Below, one piece after another: positions 1 to 7,221 of a stretch of 16,373 nucleotides of DNA. Position 1 is the stretch's first letter. Each line of letters starts with the position of its first letter. The translations under genes were made by a program, and so were the position numbers. Source of the DNA: Gammaproteobacteria bacterium. GTDB taxonomy: Bacteria > Pseudomonadota > Gammaproteobacteria > Pseudomonadales > JAUIKI01. The notes under the pieces were generated by a model. That model saw only the letters and a program-made list of their open reading frames with translations. It was not told where the DNA came from and ran no database searches. The DNA lies in NCBI GenBank assembly GCA_030430875.1, contig JAUIKI010000006.1:1-16373 (forward strand), written 5' to 3'.

Positions 1-518
1 GTATTAGCATTTTTGCCAAATAGTAAATTCATATCGGCAAATAGTGTTCCTTGGCCAATGAGTTCTCGCATGCCACCAAGCAGCACTAAGACAATGGTAA
101 AACCAGCCCCCATCATTAAGCCGTCAAGAAAAGCAGGTATCACTTTATGTTTTGAGGCAAAGGCATCAGCTCGGCCAAGAATGACACAGTTGGTGACGAT
201 CAATGGAATGAAAATCCCTAAAATTTGATAGAGTTCGTAGGCAAATGCTTGTATTAATAACTCTGTGCAGGTTGTCAATGCGGCAATGATCATCACAAAA
301 GCAGGCAGCCTAATCGCTTCAGTAGTTTGGTTGCGAATCAGCGAGACAATTGTATTTGAAGACGCTAAAACGAAAATTGTTGCAAGACCTAGTCCGAGGC
401 TGTTGACTATTGAATTGCTGACGGCAAGCAGTGGACATAATCCTAGCAATTGGACCAATCCTGGATTGTTTTTCCATAAGCCATTTAAGCTGATTTGTTT
501 GATCGAGGTATCACTCAT
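1..518 (-). CDS. rnfE: Electron transport complex subunit RnfE (3' end cut by window edge)
   Basis: Integral membrane subunit of the Rnf (Rsx) complex, which couples electron flow between ferredoxin and NAD(H) to ion movement across the inner membrane; in gammaproteobacteria it can also keep SoxR reduced. The 172 codons present start MSDTSIKQIS and contain the family's paired motifs: LLGLCPLLAVSN (Cys28) and IPLIVTNCVILGRA (Cys111). Known structures place an iron-sulfur cluster between RnfA and RnfE at the equivalent cysteines. Several hydrophobic segments and the GGMRELIGQG motif near the cut end also match. The start codon lies inside the end of rnfG (8-base overlap), so translation is probably coupled. 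RnfE is a paralogue of RnfA, but its last place in the operon and the charged N-terminus identify it as E. The stop codon lies beyond the left edge. Confidence 0.95.
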   Translation of the reverse strand, partial: MSDTSIKQISLNGLWKNNPGLVQLLGLCPLLAVSNSIVNSLGLGLATIFVLASSNTIVSLIRNQTTEAIRLPAFVMIIAALTTCTELLIQAFAYELYQILGIFIPLIVTNCVILGRADAFASKHKVIPAFLDGLMMGAGFTIVLVLLGGMRELIGQGTLFADMNLLFGKNAN

Positions 519-1128
519 GATGTTTATCGTCTGTTAATAAGGTTGATTGGTGTTTGTTAAAATAAATCAATGCTTGATGAATAGCTTTTATTACTGCTCG
601 AGAAGTAATGGTGGCCCCCGTTAGTTGATCAAAATCACCTTGGTCTTTTTTCACATTCCATCTTGATGCTAATGTTTTTTCATTGAATTGTAAAATCCAG
701 TCTGATTTTTTTTGATCAATTTTATCACCCAGTCCTGGGGTTTCTTGATGTGTGATGGCGCGTGCCGCCAAAATCTTTCCTGAGTGATCAATGCTTACCA
801 AAATTTTTATGCTTCCACTGTATCCATTTGGAGCAATCACAGGCAATACAACTGCATTGATTTGCTGTTGTTGTTTGGCGATATACATGAAATCTGTTTC
901 GTCAAGATTGAGTGATTTAAAATTTGGCACTTGTTTTTTGTCCGCAATTAAATCATTGCTATAAATATTACTAGGCAAAATTTCACGTAGTACTTTTTTT
1001 TCTAAGTTGCGCTGTTGAATGCGGATACGATCTTTAGTGACAACATGGGTTGTTGCAATCACAGCAGTAGTGATGATTGCAAATGTGCCGAGTAATAAGC
1101 TGTTTTTACTAATGGATGTTAAAAACAT
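511..1128 (-). CDS. rnfG: Electron transport complex subunit RnfG (covalent FMN protein)
   Basis: Flavoprotein subunit of the Rnf complex, anchored by one N-terminal membrane helix (about residues 10-28) with the rest facing the periplasm. The 205-residue length is normal. The FMN-binding domain ends in LTGATITSRAV; by homology with RnfG/NqrC, the threonine of TGAT (Thr173) carries FMN through a phosphoester bond. The GYSGSIKILVSID and HQETPGLGDKI segments are also typical. The start codon is one base after the rnfD stop and the 3' end overlaps rnfE by 8 bases, so it sits in the middle of a tightly coupled operon. The C-terminus is unusually His/Asp-rich (DDKHHE), which I do not interpret. 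Confidence 0.96.
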   Translation of the reverse strand: MFLTSISKNSLLLGTFAIITTAVIATTHVVTKDRIRIQQRNLEKKVLREILPSNIYSNDLIADKKQVPNFKSLNLDETDFMYIAKQQQQINAVVLPVIAPNGYSGSIKILVSIDHSGKILAARAITHQETPGLGDKIDQKKSDWILQFNEKTLASRWNVKKDQGDFDQLTGATITSRAVIKAIHQALIYFNKHQSTLLTDDKHHE

Positions 1129-1129
1129 A

Positions 1130-2188
1130 TTAATTCAATTTTTTTAATTTGCTGTTCGGTTTAGTGTGACCAAATGTTCGAGGCTGTGTGTAATAATCTA
1201 TAAAAGGTGCTGCAAAATTCATGAGTAATACCGCAAAAGCAACTCCATCAGGATAGCCGCCCCAGGTTCTGATGATGAAAATTAAAAGTCCAATGCCAAT
1301 ACCAAAAATAAACCGACCTTTAGGGCTGGTGGCTGATGTAACTGGATCTGTTGCAATAAAAAATGCTCCAAGCATTGTGGCGCCGGAAAATAAATGAAAT
1401 AGTGGGCTGCCATGCTGATTAAAAATACTTGAAATGATTAATAGTCCAATTATTAAACCTAGAGGAGCATGCCAGCTAATTATTCTGCGTTGCAATAATA
1501 TCAAGCCGCCCAGTAAAAATGCCAAGTTAATTGCCAACCAGCCATAGCTGACTGTGAATCCAAACAGATTTGTAAAGGCTTGAGATTGATTAGCCAGAGT
1601 TGACAATGATTCATTTGGTTGAATTTTTAGCGCATCTAAAGGTGTTGCCATTGTGGTTGCATCAATGTTTGTATGATCATTGAGGAAGTTGAAAATAGTG
1701 GTGAAATCTTGGGTGAATCTATCCCATTGAAAACCGTGATGACCTTCCAGTGGCAGTGGTGTAGGCCAAAGTGATAATTGAGTTGGAAATGAAATTAACA
1801 GAATGACATATCCAACCATAGCTGGATTAAATGGGTTGAAGCCTAGTCCACCATAAAGCTGCTTGGCTAGAATAATTGCAAGGCTTACCCCTAAAAGAGT
1901 TAGCCACCATGGTGCCGTGGCAGGTAGTGCTAATGCCAATAAAACTGCCGTTAGAATTGCGCTAGAATCTTTTAACGAATGGCTAATGGGTTTACCGCGG
2001 AAAAATAGAATTAGCGCTTCGGATATGACGGCAACAAGTGATGCCCACAGGACATTAATGATGACGCCCCAGCCAAAAAGATAATTGGCAACAAAAATTC
2101 CTGGTAGCGTTGCAAAAATCACCCATTGCATAATATTCCCAACCTGCTGGGAGTTTTTGGTGTGGGGGGATGTAGTGAAAATCAACAT
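1130..2188 (-). CDS. rnfD: Electron transport complex subunit RnfD (membrane flavoprotein)
   Basis: Polytopic inner-membrane subunit of Rnf, homologous to NqrB. At 352 residues it has normal length, with many hydrophobic helices. Recognisable blocks are the N-terminal SPHTKNSQQVG, the GGLGFNPFNPAMVGY loop (about 113-127), the TTMATPLDALK segment and the ATDPVTSATSPKGR loop (about 279-292). From family knowledge, the threonine of MATPLD (Thr182 here) is the covalent FMN site; an SGAT at 268-271 lies in a different, transmembrane context. It is separated from rnfC by 318 bases, whereas every other junction in this operon is a few bases. No strong Shine-Dalgarno is visible before the start, so whether it has its own promoter is open. 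Confidence 0.96.
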   Translation of the reverse strand: MLIFTTSPHTKNSQQVGNIMQWVIFATLPGIFVANYLFGWGVIINVLWASLVAVISEALILFFRGKPISHSLKDSSAILTAVLLALALPATAPWWLTLLGVSLAIILAKQLYGGLGFNPFNPAMVGYVILLISFPTQLSLWPTPLPLEGHHGFQWDRFTQDFTTIFNFLNDHTNIDATTMATPLDALKIQPNESLSTLANQSQAFTNLFGFTVSYGWLAINLAFLLGGLILLQRRIISWHAPLGLIIGLLIISSIFNQHGSPLFHLFSGATMLGAFFIATDPVTSATSPKGRFIFGIGIGLLIFIIRTWGGYPDGVAFAVLLMNFAAPFIDYYTQPRTFGHTKPNSKLKKLN

Positions 2189-2315
2189 ATTGGCTGTTTC
2201 ATGTTCGTTTTGCTGCCGTTTGTCTGTAAAGTTTACCCGATTATCTGGTATTTATGGGTTTTTTTACTATGCTATTCGTTATAATCGTGTGTAAATTTGT
2301 TTTTCAAGATAATTT

Positions 2316-2345
2316 TTCACATAGGTATAAGGTTTAATTTATAAA
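2316..2345 (+). promoter_or_regulatory. Putative sigma70 promoter for the 27-codon ORF
   Basis: TTCACA at 2316-2321 matches the -35 consensus at 5 of 6 positions, and TATAAA at 2340-2345 matches the -10 at 5 of 6, with an 18-base spacer. Predicted transcription would start near 2352, about 33 bases before the ATG at 2385. The region is very AT-rich, so chance matches are likely and the call rests on its position in front of an RBS and ORF. Confidence 0.4.
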
Positions 2346-2384
2346 TATAAAAATGTCTTAAACATCAAACAAAGGACAAATATC

Positions 2385-2468
2385 ATGAAAATTAATTTTG
2401 TGTTTGGTCTCATTATATTTATAACAGCAACGGTTTCACTAATGGCAGATGCTGCAGCAATTATGTAA
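2385..2468 (+). CDS. Possible 27-residue hydrophobic small protein
   Basis: Short ORF of 27 codons plus TAA, too small for usual gene callers. It starts MKINFVFGLI, continues with a hydrophobic stretch to about residue 20 and ends MADAAAIM. This looks like a single transmembrane helix or a Sec signal sequence with an Ala-rich cleavage region but almost no mature part. A Shine-Dalgarno (AAAGGA, 2371-2376) lies 8 bases before the ATG, and a promoter-like pair lies further upstream. It is antisense to the rnf operon, inside the rnfC-rnfD gap. I do not recognise a family. It could be a membrane microprotein, the surviving start of a lost secreted protein, or a chance ORF. Confidence 0.4.
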   Translation: MKINFVFGLIIFITATVSLMADAAAIM

Positions 2469-2506
2469 ACAGATGTTTGTGTGACTTTGTCGTCTATCGA
2501 TAAAGT

Positions 2507-4057
2507 TTATTTGTTGTCAGATTCTTGATATTTTTTCTGTTTGACGCGCTCTACAGCTGCCTGAATTTCACTCGTTTTATTGTCTTGATCTGATGCACTT
2601 TGGCTGCGCGCCTTGGTGCGTGCTGCAAGCTTTGCTTCTCGTTCAGCTTTTTGCTTAGCGATGCGCTCTTGATGTTGCTCAAAGCGTTTTCGTGCTCGAT
2701 CAGACTTCACTTGCTCCAGTTCTTGTTTTTTTATATCTCCTTTTGCTGCGCGATAGTACTGCACTAGCGGGATGTTGCTAGGACAAACATAAGAGCAAGC
2801 GCCACATTCAATGCAATCAAATAGATTATAACTGCGTAAGGTGTCATGGTCCTTTGCTTTGCTATACCAAAATAGTTGCTGTGGCAGCAAGTGCATGGGG
2901 CAGGCCTTGTCACACATGCCGCAACGAATACATGCTTGTTCAGGTGGTGGTGGAGGCAGCTCACGTTGAGTTGCAGCAATGATGCAATTCGTAGTTTTAA
3001 TAATAGGCGCAGTTTCAGTTTTTAAGGAAAAGCCCATCATTGGGCCTCCCATAATGAGTCGTGATAATTGTTTTTGTTCTACACCACAAAAACGTAATAA
3101 TTCATTGATTGGTGTGCCAATTAATACGTCGTAGTTTCCTGGCTTTCTTACTGCTTCACCAGTGATAGTGGTGATGCGTGATAGCGTGGGTTCGCCATGA
3201 ACAACTGCACGGAAAATAGCGCTTGCTGTGCCAACATTTTGGCACACAATACCAAGATCAGCTGGAATACCGTGACTCGGAACTTCCTTTCCTGTTGCTA
3301 AATAAATCAATTGTTTCTCGCCACCGGATGGATATCGTGACGGTATTTCAACAATATGACAGGGAACTTGGCGAGATTTTTTCGCTAAAGCTTGCTGCAA
3401 AGCATGAATCGCCTCAGGTTTATTATCTTCGACACCAAGTAGGCATTGCTTTGGATTGAGCAAATAAATCAAAATATCCATGCCGCCAATGATGTCATCA
3501 GCACGTTCTCGCATGAGTCTATCGTCTGAAGTGATGTAAGGCTCACATTCAACACCATTTAAAATGAGGGTATCAATTAGCATGTGTGGCCTGGGGCTAA
3601 CTTTGATTGCTGTTGGGAAGCCAGCTCCACCAAGACCTGCTACACCTGATTGTTGAATGATATTAATTACCGCATTTTTTTCAAGTAATTGATAATCAGG
3701 TGATGGGTTGCGCTCAATCCACGTATCTTTTTGATCCGGTTTAAGCACGATGCACAAATCATCTAAGCCTGAAGGGTGCGGAATAGGTTTTTTTTCAATG
3801 GCGATAATTTTACCCGATGTTGGTGCATGAACAGGTACACTGATAAAGCCATCAGCGTTGGCGATCATTTGTCCTTTGAGTACAATATCACCTACCGCAA
3901 CAATAGGTTTGGCGCCTTCACCAATGTGTTGTTGGCAGGGAATGACTAATAAATTTGGAATAGGTGCCGTTTCAATCGGCGTGCTATTTGATAAGGTTTT
4001 TTTTTCTGCAGGATGAACGCCACCAGGTAACTTTCGCATTGCCTGTAATACTGTCAT
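2507..4057 (-). CDS. rnfC: Electron transport complex subunit RnfC (NADH-binding, 4Fe-4S)
   Basis: Peripheral cytoplasmic subunit of Rnf that carries the NAD(H)/FMN site and two [4Fe-4S] clusters. At 516 residues, it has an N-terminal PGGVHPAEKK motif, a barrel-sandwich region (about 35-105), the nucleotide/FMN-binding glycine-rich loop GVAGLGGAGFPTAIK (138-152), NGVECEPYITSDD (167-179), and two cluster motifs CIRCGMCDKACP (376-387) and CIECGACSYVCP (415-426). The C-terminal tail (about 440-516) is charged and Lys/Ala/Glu-rich, probably helical. It is much shorter than the long Ala/Lys-repeat tail of E. coli RsxC, giving a compact form. It overlaps rnfB by four bases (ATGA), implying translational coupling. 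Confidence 0.97.
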   Translation of the reverse strand: MTVLQAMRKLPGGVHPAEKKTLSNSTPIETAPIPNLLVIPCQQHIGEGAKPIVAVGDIVLKGQMIANADGFISVPVHAPTSGKIIAIEKKPIPHPSGLDDLCIVLKPDQKDTWIERNPSPDYQLLEKNAVINIIQQSGVAGLGGAGFPTAIKVSPRPHMLIDTLILNGVECEPYITSDDRLMRERADDIIGGMDILIYLLNPKQCLLGVEDNKPEAIHALQQALAKKSRQVPCHIVEIPSRYPSGGEKQLIYLATGKEVPSHGIPADLGIVCQNVGTASAIFRAVVHGEPTLSRITTITGEAVRKPGNYDVLIGTPINELLRFCGVEQKQLSRLIMGGPMMGFSLKTETAPIIKTTNCIIAATQRELPPPPPEQACIRCGMCDKACPMHLLPQQLFWYSKAKDHDTLRSYNLFDCIECGACSYVCPSNIPLVQYYRAAKGDIKKQELEQVKSDRARKRFEQHQERIAKQKAEREAKLAARTKARSQSASDQDNKTSEIQAAVERVKQKKYQESDNK

Positions 4058-4632
4058 GTTGCAACTCCTTGATTAGCATCGGAGATAATCAATTTAGTCT
4101 TGTCAGGTTGTTCCCATTTCCAGGTTTTTGGTGTTGTTTCAATGGGGAGCATATCAATGCAATCGACAGGGCATGGGTCTAGGCATAAATCACATCCTGT
4201 GCACTCATCTGTGATAATGGTGTGCATTTGTTTTGCTGCGCCTAAAATAGCATCCACAGGACAAGCTTGGATGCATTTGGTGCATCCTATGCATTCTTCT
4301 TCCCGGATATATGCAACTGTTTTAGGTTTGATTTCACCGTGTTCAGCATCCAGTGAAATAGCTTCTCGTCCCAGTAAGTCGGCTAGTATACCAATGGTTG
4401 ATTCGCCACCAGGAGGACATTTGTTAATAGCATCACCCTTTGCAATTGCTTCTGCATAAGGTCTGCAACCTGGATAACCACATTGACCACATTGTGTTTG
4501 TGGGAGAATGGCGTCAATTTGTTCGACAATTGGATCTCCGTCAACTTTAAAGCGAATCGCAGCAAAGCCTAGAATCGCACCAAAGATGATGGCTAATCCT
4601 AATAAGGAGAGAATTGCAGTTAAAATAGTCAT
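4054..4632 (-). CDS. rnfB: Electron transport complex subunit RnfB (ferredoxin-like)
   Basis: Iron-sulfur subunit of Rnf thought to receive electrons from soluble ferredoxin. The 192-residue protein has an N-terminal membrane anchor (about residues 4-26), then the RnfB/Fdx-type cluster motif with Cys48, Cys51, Cys56 and Cys72 (CGQCGYPGC then KCPPGG), then a 2x[4Fe-4S] ferredoxin domain: CIGCTKCIQACP (114-125) and CTGCDLCLDPCP (144-155). All expected cysteines are present. It starts 8 bases after rnfA and ends in a four-base overlap with rnfC. Length and architecture are typical of gammaproteobacterial RnfB/RsxB. Confidence 0.97.
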   Translation of the reverse strand: MTILTAILSLLGLAIIFGAILGFAAIRFKVDGDPIVEQIDAILPQTQCGQCGYPGCRPYAEAIAKGDAINKCPPGGESTIGILADLLGREAISLDAEHGEIKPKTVAYIREEECIGCTKCIQACPVDAILGAAKQMHTIITDECTGCDLCLDPCPVDCIDMLPIETTPKTWKWEQPDKTKLIISDANQGVAT

Positions 4633-4640
4633 TTGCTCAC

Positions 4641-5222
4641 CTAAGATTTCACTAATCCGATAAAGCCCATAAACGCAAGTGCGCTTAAACCGGCAGTGAT
4701 TAATCCAATAGCCGAGCCTTGAAAGGCGACAGGTACATCGGCAATCAAAATGCGTTCACGCATGGCGGAAAATAACGTTAGTACTAGTGAAAAACCTAGT
4801 GCGGCACCAAAACCATAAACAGCTGATTCAGCCAGGTTGTTTTGTGCTTTTATATTGATTAATGCCACGCCTAGTACGGCACAATTTGTGGTGATTAGTG
4901 GAAGATAGATGCCCAGTACTTTGTAGAGAAGAGGGCTGGTTTTACGAATCACCATTTCAGTGAATTGGACAACCACAGCAATCACCAAGATAAAGGTAAT
5001 GGTTTTGAGGTAGCCAAGATTTCGTGGCAGCAAAATATAGGTATAGGACAAGTAGCTGCAAATTGAGGATAACGTAAGTACAAATGTTGTTGCAAGCGAC
5101 ATGCCCATTGCGGTTTCAATTTTATTTGAAACACCCATAAAGGGGCAAAGACCCAAGAATTGGGCAAGCACAAAATTATTGACCAAAACAGTGCTAACGA
5201 GGATTAACAAGAACTCTGTCAT
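4641..5222 (-). CDS. rnfA: Electron transport complex subunit RnfA
   Basis: First gene of the rnf operon: a 193-residue integral membrane protein with about six hydrophobic helices. It pairs with RnfE, and the conserved cysteines Cys26 (QFLGLCPFMGVS) and Cys114 (ITTNCAVLGVAL) match the positions that hold the intramembrane iron-sulfur cluster in Rnf/Nqr structures. The FSAMRERILIADVP motif (about 151-164) is also characteristic. The Shine-Dalgarno is weak (a purine run AAAAAGAGA about 11 bases upstream). The operon promoter should lie in the 305 bases to the right, but I could not assign it confidently. Confidence 0.97.
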   Translation of the reverse strand: MTEFLLILVSTVLVNNFVLAQFLGLCPFMGVSNKIETAMGMSLATTFVLTLSSICSYLSYTYILLPRNLGYLKTITFILVIAVVVQFTEMVIRKTSPLLYKVLGIYLPLITTNCAVLGVALINIKAQNNLAESAVYGFGAALGFSLVLTLFSAMRERILIADVPVAFQGSAIGLITAGLSALAFMGFIGLVKS

Positions 5223-5527
5223 ATATTAATAATCTCTTTTTGCTATCGAACTTTCAGAAGTTGTCGCACGCTAACTTGCAGTCATATGAATGATGCATTT
5301 TCTTTGTTCATTGCAAAGATCTTTATGTGGTTAAATTAAGAAAAACCAATATGTTAGCAGTTATTGTCAGATAAAAAGCCCATTTGTTTAAGATGGGAAT
5401 AGTCACAACTATCTGATGCTATTAATTTATAATAGTTGCATTATCAATGAGCTTGCCAAGCCTTACAAGCATTTAGCTCAAGCTTATTTAGGTTATTTAG
5501 TTATAAATTTAGAGTTGGAGCTAGAAG
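5223..5527. other. Intergenic region upstream of the rnf operon
   Basis: 305 AT-rich bases between rnfA and the dehydratase gene, both on the minus strand. They hold a weak minus-strand terminator-like hairpin (listed separately) and must contain the rnf promoter. No convincing -35/-10 pair and no SoxR-type operator stood out. No small ORF with a ribosome binding site was seen. Confidence 0.5.
5373..5397 (-). terminator. Weak rho-independent terminator-like hairpin
   Basis: Read on the minus strand, CCCAT (5397-5393) pairs with ATGGG (5383-5379) around a 9-base loop, and the stem is followed after one C by five Ts (5377-5373). It lies about 130 bases downstream of the dehydratase gene and before the rnf operon, where a terminator is expected. 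The stem is only 5 base pairs, so function is uncertain. Confidence 0.35.
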
Positions 5528-5902
5528 TTAGCTGTTCAATGGCCATTTTTCTTGATAAATGCTATCTGTCTTAGCAGCCATGATGAAATCATTTCGGTGT
5601 AATCCATGAATTTTGTGGGTCCACCAGTGGACAGTTACCTTTCCCCATTCTGTTAATATTGCGGGGTGGTGGCCTTCTTGCTCAGCCAGTTCTCCAATGT
5701 GCTGAGTAAAAAACAAAGCCTGTTGAAAATCAGTGAATTTGAATTCTCTCATGAGTTGTTTGACAGAGTTGGTTTCAATGATAGACCACAAAGGAATTTG
5801 CTGGATAAGCAAACTCAGCTCATGGTCAGTAACTCCTGGAGCATTAGTTTGACATGCATCGCAGCGCAGGTGTTGTAAGTCTGATTGTGAATTATTTGGC
5901 AT
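5528..5902 (-). CDS. phhB: Pterin-4a-carbinolamine dehydratase
   Basis: Dehydrates 4a-hydroxytetrahydrobiopterin, recycling the pterin cofactor of aromatic amino acid hydroxylases such as PhhA. The 124-residue protein carries the family core: EQEGHHPAILTEW (His-His-Pro of the active site), then VTVHWWTHKIHGLHRNDF with the further conserved His and Asp. The N-terminus has a CDAC pair (Cys14, Cys17), a feature I associate with several proteobacterial members. No phenylalanine hydroxylase gene is present in the window, so its partner is unknown. It is a single gene, divergent from the Dps-family gene. The start was taken at the first ATG; no strong Shine-Dalgarno is visible. Confidence 0.93.
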   Translation of the reverse strand: MPNNSQSDLQHLRCDACQTNAPGVTDHELSLLIQQIPLWSIIETNSVKQLMREFKFTDFQQALFFTQHIGELAEQEGHHPAILTEWGKVTVHWWTHKIHGLHRNDFIMAAKTDSIYQEKWPLNS

Positions 5903-5940
5903 TTTTTAAAACATTAATGTATGGTGATAGTATCAGGCCT

Positions 5941-5956
5941 TTACAATAAGTTGTAA
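5941..5956. repeat. 16-base perfect inverted repeat (6-4-6), possible operator
   Basis: TTACAA-TAAG-TTGTAA is a perfect dyad in the divergent region between the dehydratase gene (minus) and the Dps-family gene (plus). A second 6-4-6 dyad with the same TAAG spacer lies at 6004-6019. It could be a regulator site for either gene; similarity to Fur or PerR boxes is only superficial. Function is inferred from position and symmetry alone. Confidence 0.3.
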
Positions 5957-6003
5957 TGATAAAAATGGCTAACAAGCTGCGTATTCTTGTTTTAAAACTG
6001 GCC

Positions 6004-6019
6004 AATAGCTAAGGCTATT
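6004..6019. repeat. 16-base perfect inverted repeat (6-4-6), possible operator
   Basis: AATAGC-TAAG-GCTATT is a perfect dyad about 120 bases before the Dps-family start. It shares geometry and spacer with the dyad at 5941-5956, but its arms differ, so the two are not copies of one binding site. It has no T-tract in either direction and is unlikely to be a terminator. Confidence 0.25.
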
Positions 6020-6141
6020 ATTCTGGTTTTATACCTTGATTTTCAGCTTTTTGCCTGATTTCTCCCTCATTACCTTTTATTATAAAGGCTTCGATATGTT
6101 TGAATTTACCATGAAACCGATAAATGACAAGGAGTAATTGC

Positions 6142-6609
6142 ATGGAAATTGATATTGGAATTAATGCAGAAGATCGCAAAAAGATTGCTAATGGCTTGTC
6201 TCAATTGCTGGCTGATACTTATATCCTTTACGTTAAAGTGCACAATTTTCACTGGAATGTTACTGGGCCCATGTTTTCAACCTTGCACCAGATGTTTGAG
6301 CAGCAATATACGGAATTGGCAATGGCAGTTGATTTGATTGCTGAGCGAATTCGAGCGCTGGATCATCCTGCCCCTGGTTCTTACCATCAATTTTCCAGCT
6401 TAACTACAATTCCAGAAGAAACTGGTGTGCCAAGTGCTCAAGATATGGTTCGTCAATTGGTCGCAGGCAATGAGGCGGTTGTCAAAACAGCTAAAAGTAT
6501 TTTTGCCAGCATTGATGGGGTGAATGATGAGGCAACAGCTGATATTTTGACTCAGCGAATTCAGCTGCATGAAAAAACTGCATGGATGTTGCGATCAATG
6601 TTGGGATAA
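6142..6609 (+). CDS. dps: Dps-family mini-ferritin (DNA-binding/ferritin-like stress protein)
   Basis: Dps proteins form 12-subunit shells that oxidise and store iron using hydrogen peroxide, protecting DNA. The start is set at 6142 because a good Shine-Dalgarno, AAGGAG (6129-6134), sits 7 bases before it; an upstream in-frame ATG at 6124 precedes that site. This gives 155 residues. The ferroxidase ligands are all present: His37 (HNFHWNVTG), His49 (LHQMF), Asp64 and Glu68 (VDLIAERI), spaced exactly as in E. coli Dps. The N-terminus is short and acidic and lacks the Lys-rich tail used by E. coli Dps to bind DNA, so it may store iron without binding DNA strongly. Expression is probably oxidative- or iron-stress linked, but no operator was proven. 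Confidence 0.93.
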   Translation: MEIDIGINAEDRKKIANGLSQLLADTYILYVKVHNFHWNVTGPMFSTLHQMFEQQYTELAMAVDLIAERIRALDHPAPGSYHQFSSLTTIPEETGVPSAQDMVRQLVAGNEAVVKTAKSIFASIDGVNDEATADILTQRIQLHEKTAWMLRSMLG

Positions 6610-6676
6610 CGTATTTTGAGACCTTTTCAATAATGCTACAACTAGTGCAAAAATGGTTAAAAATCTCAATGTTTTT

Positions 6677-6709
6677 GTTGCAAAATTGGCTGTTGGTCAG
6701 TTTTGCAAC
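6677..6709. repeat. Long imperfect inverted repeat between convergent genes, possible terminator
   Basis: GTTGCAAAA (6677-6685) pairs with TTTTGCAAC (6701-6709). The stem continues inward through wobble and Watson-Crick pairs to about 14 base pairs with a loop near TGTTG. It lies between the convergent Dps-family and dciA-like genes, the usual place for a shared terminator. However, no T-tract follows directly on either strand; on the plus strand a T-run begins about 12 bases later. It could instead be an RNA structure that protects 3' ends. Confidence 0.4.
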
Positions 6710-6816
6710 TTAGTCTGACTCTTTTTTCTTGAGTTGTCTCTTTATTACAAAGGTCTTATTTAATCTTGAACTGTTAAATATCAAAAAATTATCTATTGGA
6801 TGTGCTTAACTTCTAA

Positions 6817-7155
6817 CTAGGCGGTGGCGCTTTCTTTAGTTTTATTGTGTCCGAGTGTAGGATCTATTCGGTAAGTAATTGATTTGATGGATTTGAAAAT
6901 GGCTTGTTTTCTCAACGCTTGTATTAGCTCTTCTTCATCATAGCGTAATTTGGTCAGCCAACTGCCGTTCTTAACGATAATTGTTAGAATATTGCCAACA
7001 AATTGTGATGCGCAGCAATTTCCTTTATGCGGTTCTGGCAAGCAGCGATTGACTACACTTTGAATATCCGATAAAGACTGTGCTTGAGAAATGAGCTGTG
7101 ATAGCTGATGATTTTTGCTAATGGCTGATTGAAATGAATGTAGCTGATATTTCAT
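6817..7155 (-). CDS. dciA: DciA-like DUF721 protein (predicted DnaB helicase-loading factor)
   Basis: A 112-residue protein of the DUF721 type. DciA is the ancestral bacterial partner of the replicative helicase DnaB, used where DnaC or DnaI is absent. The central pattern fits the family: a region of alternating hydrophobics ending in VGNILTIIVKNGSWLTKLRYDEEELIQALRK (residues about 53-83), where the Trp and the following Leu-Arg are typical. Context agrees: in many gammaproteobacteria this gene sits beside lpxC and secA, and here it is divergent from secA. The two Cys in GNCCASQF are in the usual 'hC' position. Family assignment rests on pattern and neighbourhood, since the family is poorly conserved. 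Confidence 0.8.
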   Translation of the reverse strand: MKYQLHSFQSAISKNHQLSQLISQAQSLSDIQSVVNRCLPEPHKGNCCASQFVGNILTIIVKNGSWLTKLRYDEEELIQALRKQAIFKSIKSITYRIDPTLGHNKTKESATA

Positions 7156-7215
7156 AGAATAAGCTCACAAAGGTCTGGTTTTTTGAAATAACTTACTTCA
7201 AGTTTGAATGCAGGC

Positions 7216-7221
7216 TATAAT
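7216..7221 (+). promoter_or_regulatory. Candidate -10 element for secA
   Basis: A perfect TATAAT lies in the divergent region between dciA and secA, about 160 bases before the secA start. No good -35 hexamer lies 16-18 bases upstream (TTACTT at 7193-7198 is poor), so this is tentative. Confidence 0.3.

Larger units (their letters stand above)
2189..2506. other. Unusual gap inside the rnf operon (between rnfC and rnfD)
   Basis: A 318-base AT-rich stretch separates rnfC from rnfD, which normally abut. On the plus strand it holds a promoter-like pair, a Shine-Dalgarno sequence and a 27-codon ORF (listed separately), all facing against the operon. I see no insertion-sequence ends, no strong hairpin and no remnant of a longer gene. 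The rnf transcript must cross this region or restart within it. Confidence 0.6.

Noticed and set aside
1374..1390. SGAT motif in RnfD as the covalent FMN site
   Set aside because: Although SGAT is the flavinylation signature in RnfG and NqrB, in RnfD the site is the threonine of MATPLD; this SGAT is in a transmembrane segment.
2085..2294. 69-codon plus-strand ORF reaching into the rnfC-rnfD gap
   Set aside because: More than half is antisense to rnfD, it has no Shine-Dalgarno, and the translation looks like a random hydrophobic shadow.
4100..4459. 119-codon plus-strand ORF opposite rnfB
   Set aside because: It lies wholly antisense to a gene with intact ferredoxin motifs, and its composition (many Ser, His, Cys) is what the reverse complement of Fe-S cysteine codons gives.
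6124..6141. Upstream ATG as the start of the Dps-family gene
   Set aside because: The Shine-Dalgarno AAGGAG lies after this ATG and is correctly spaced for the ATG at 6142.
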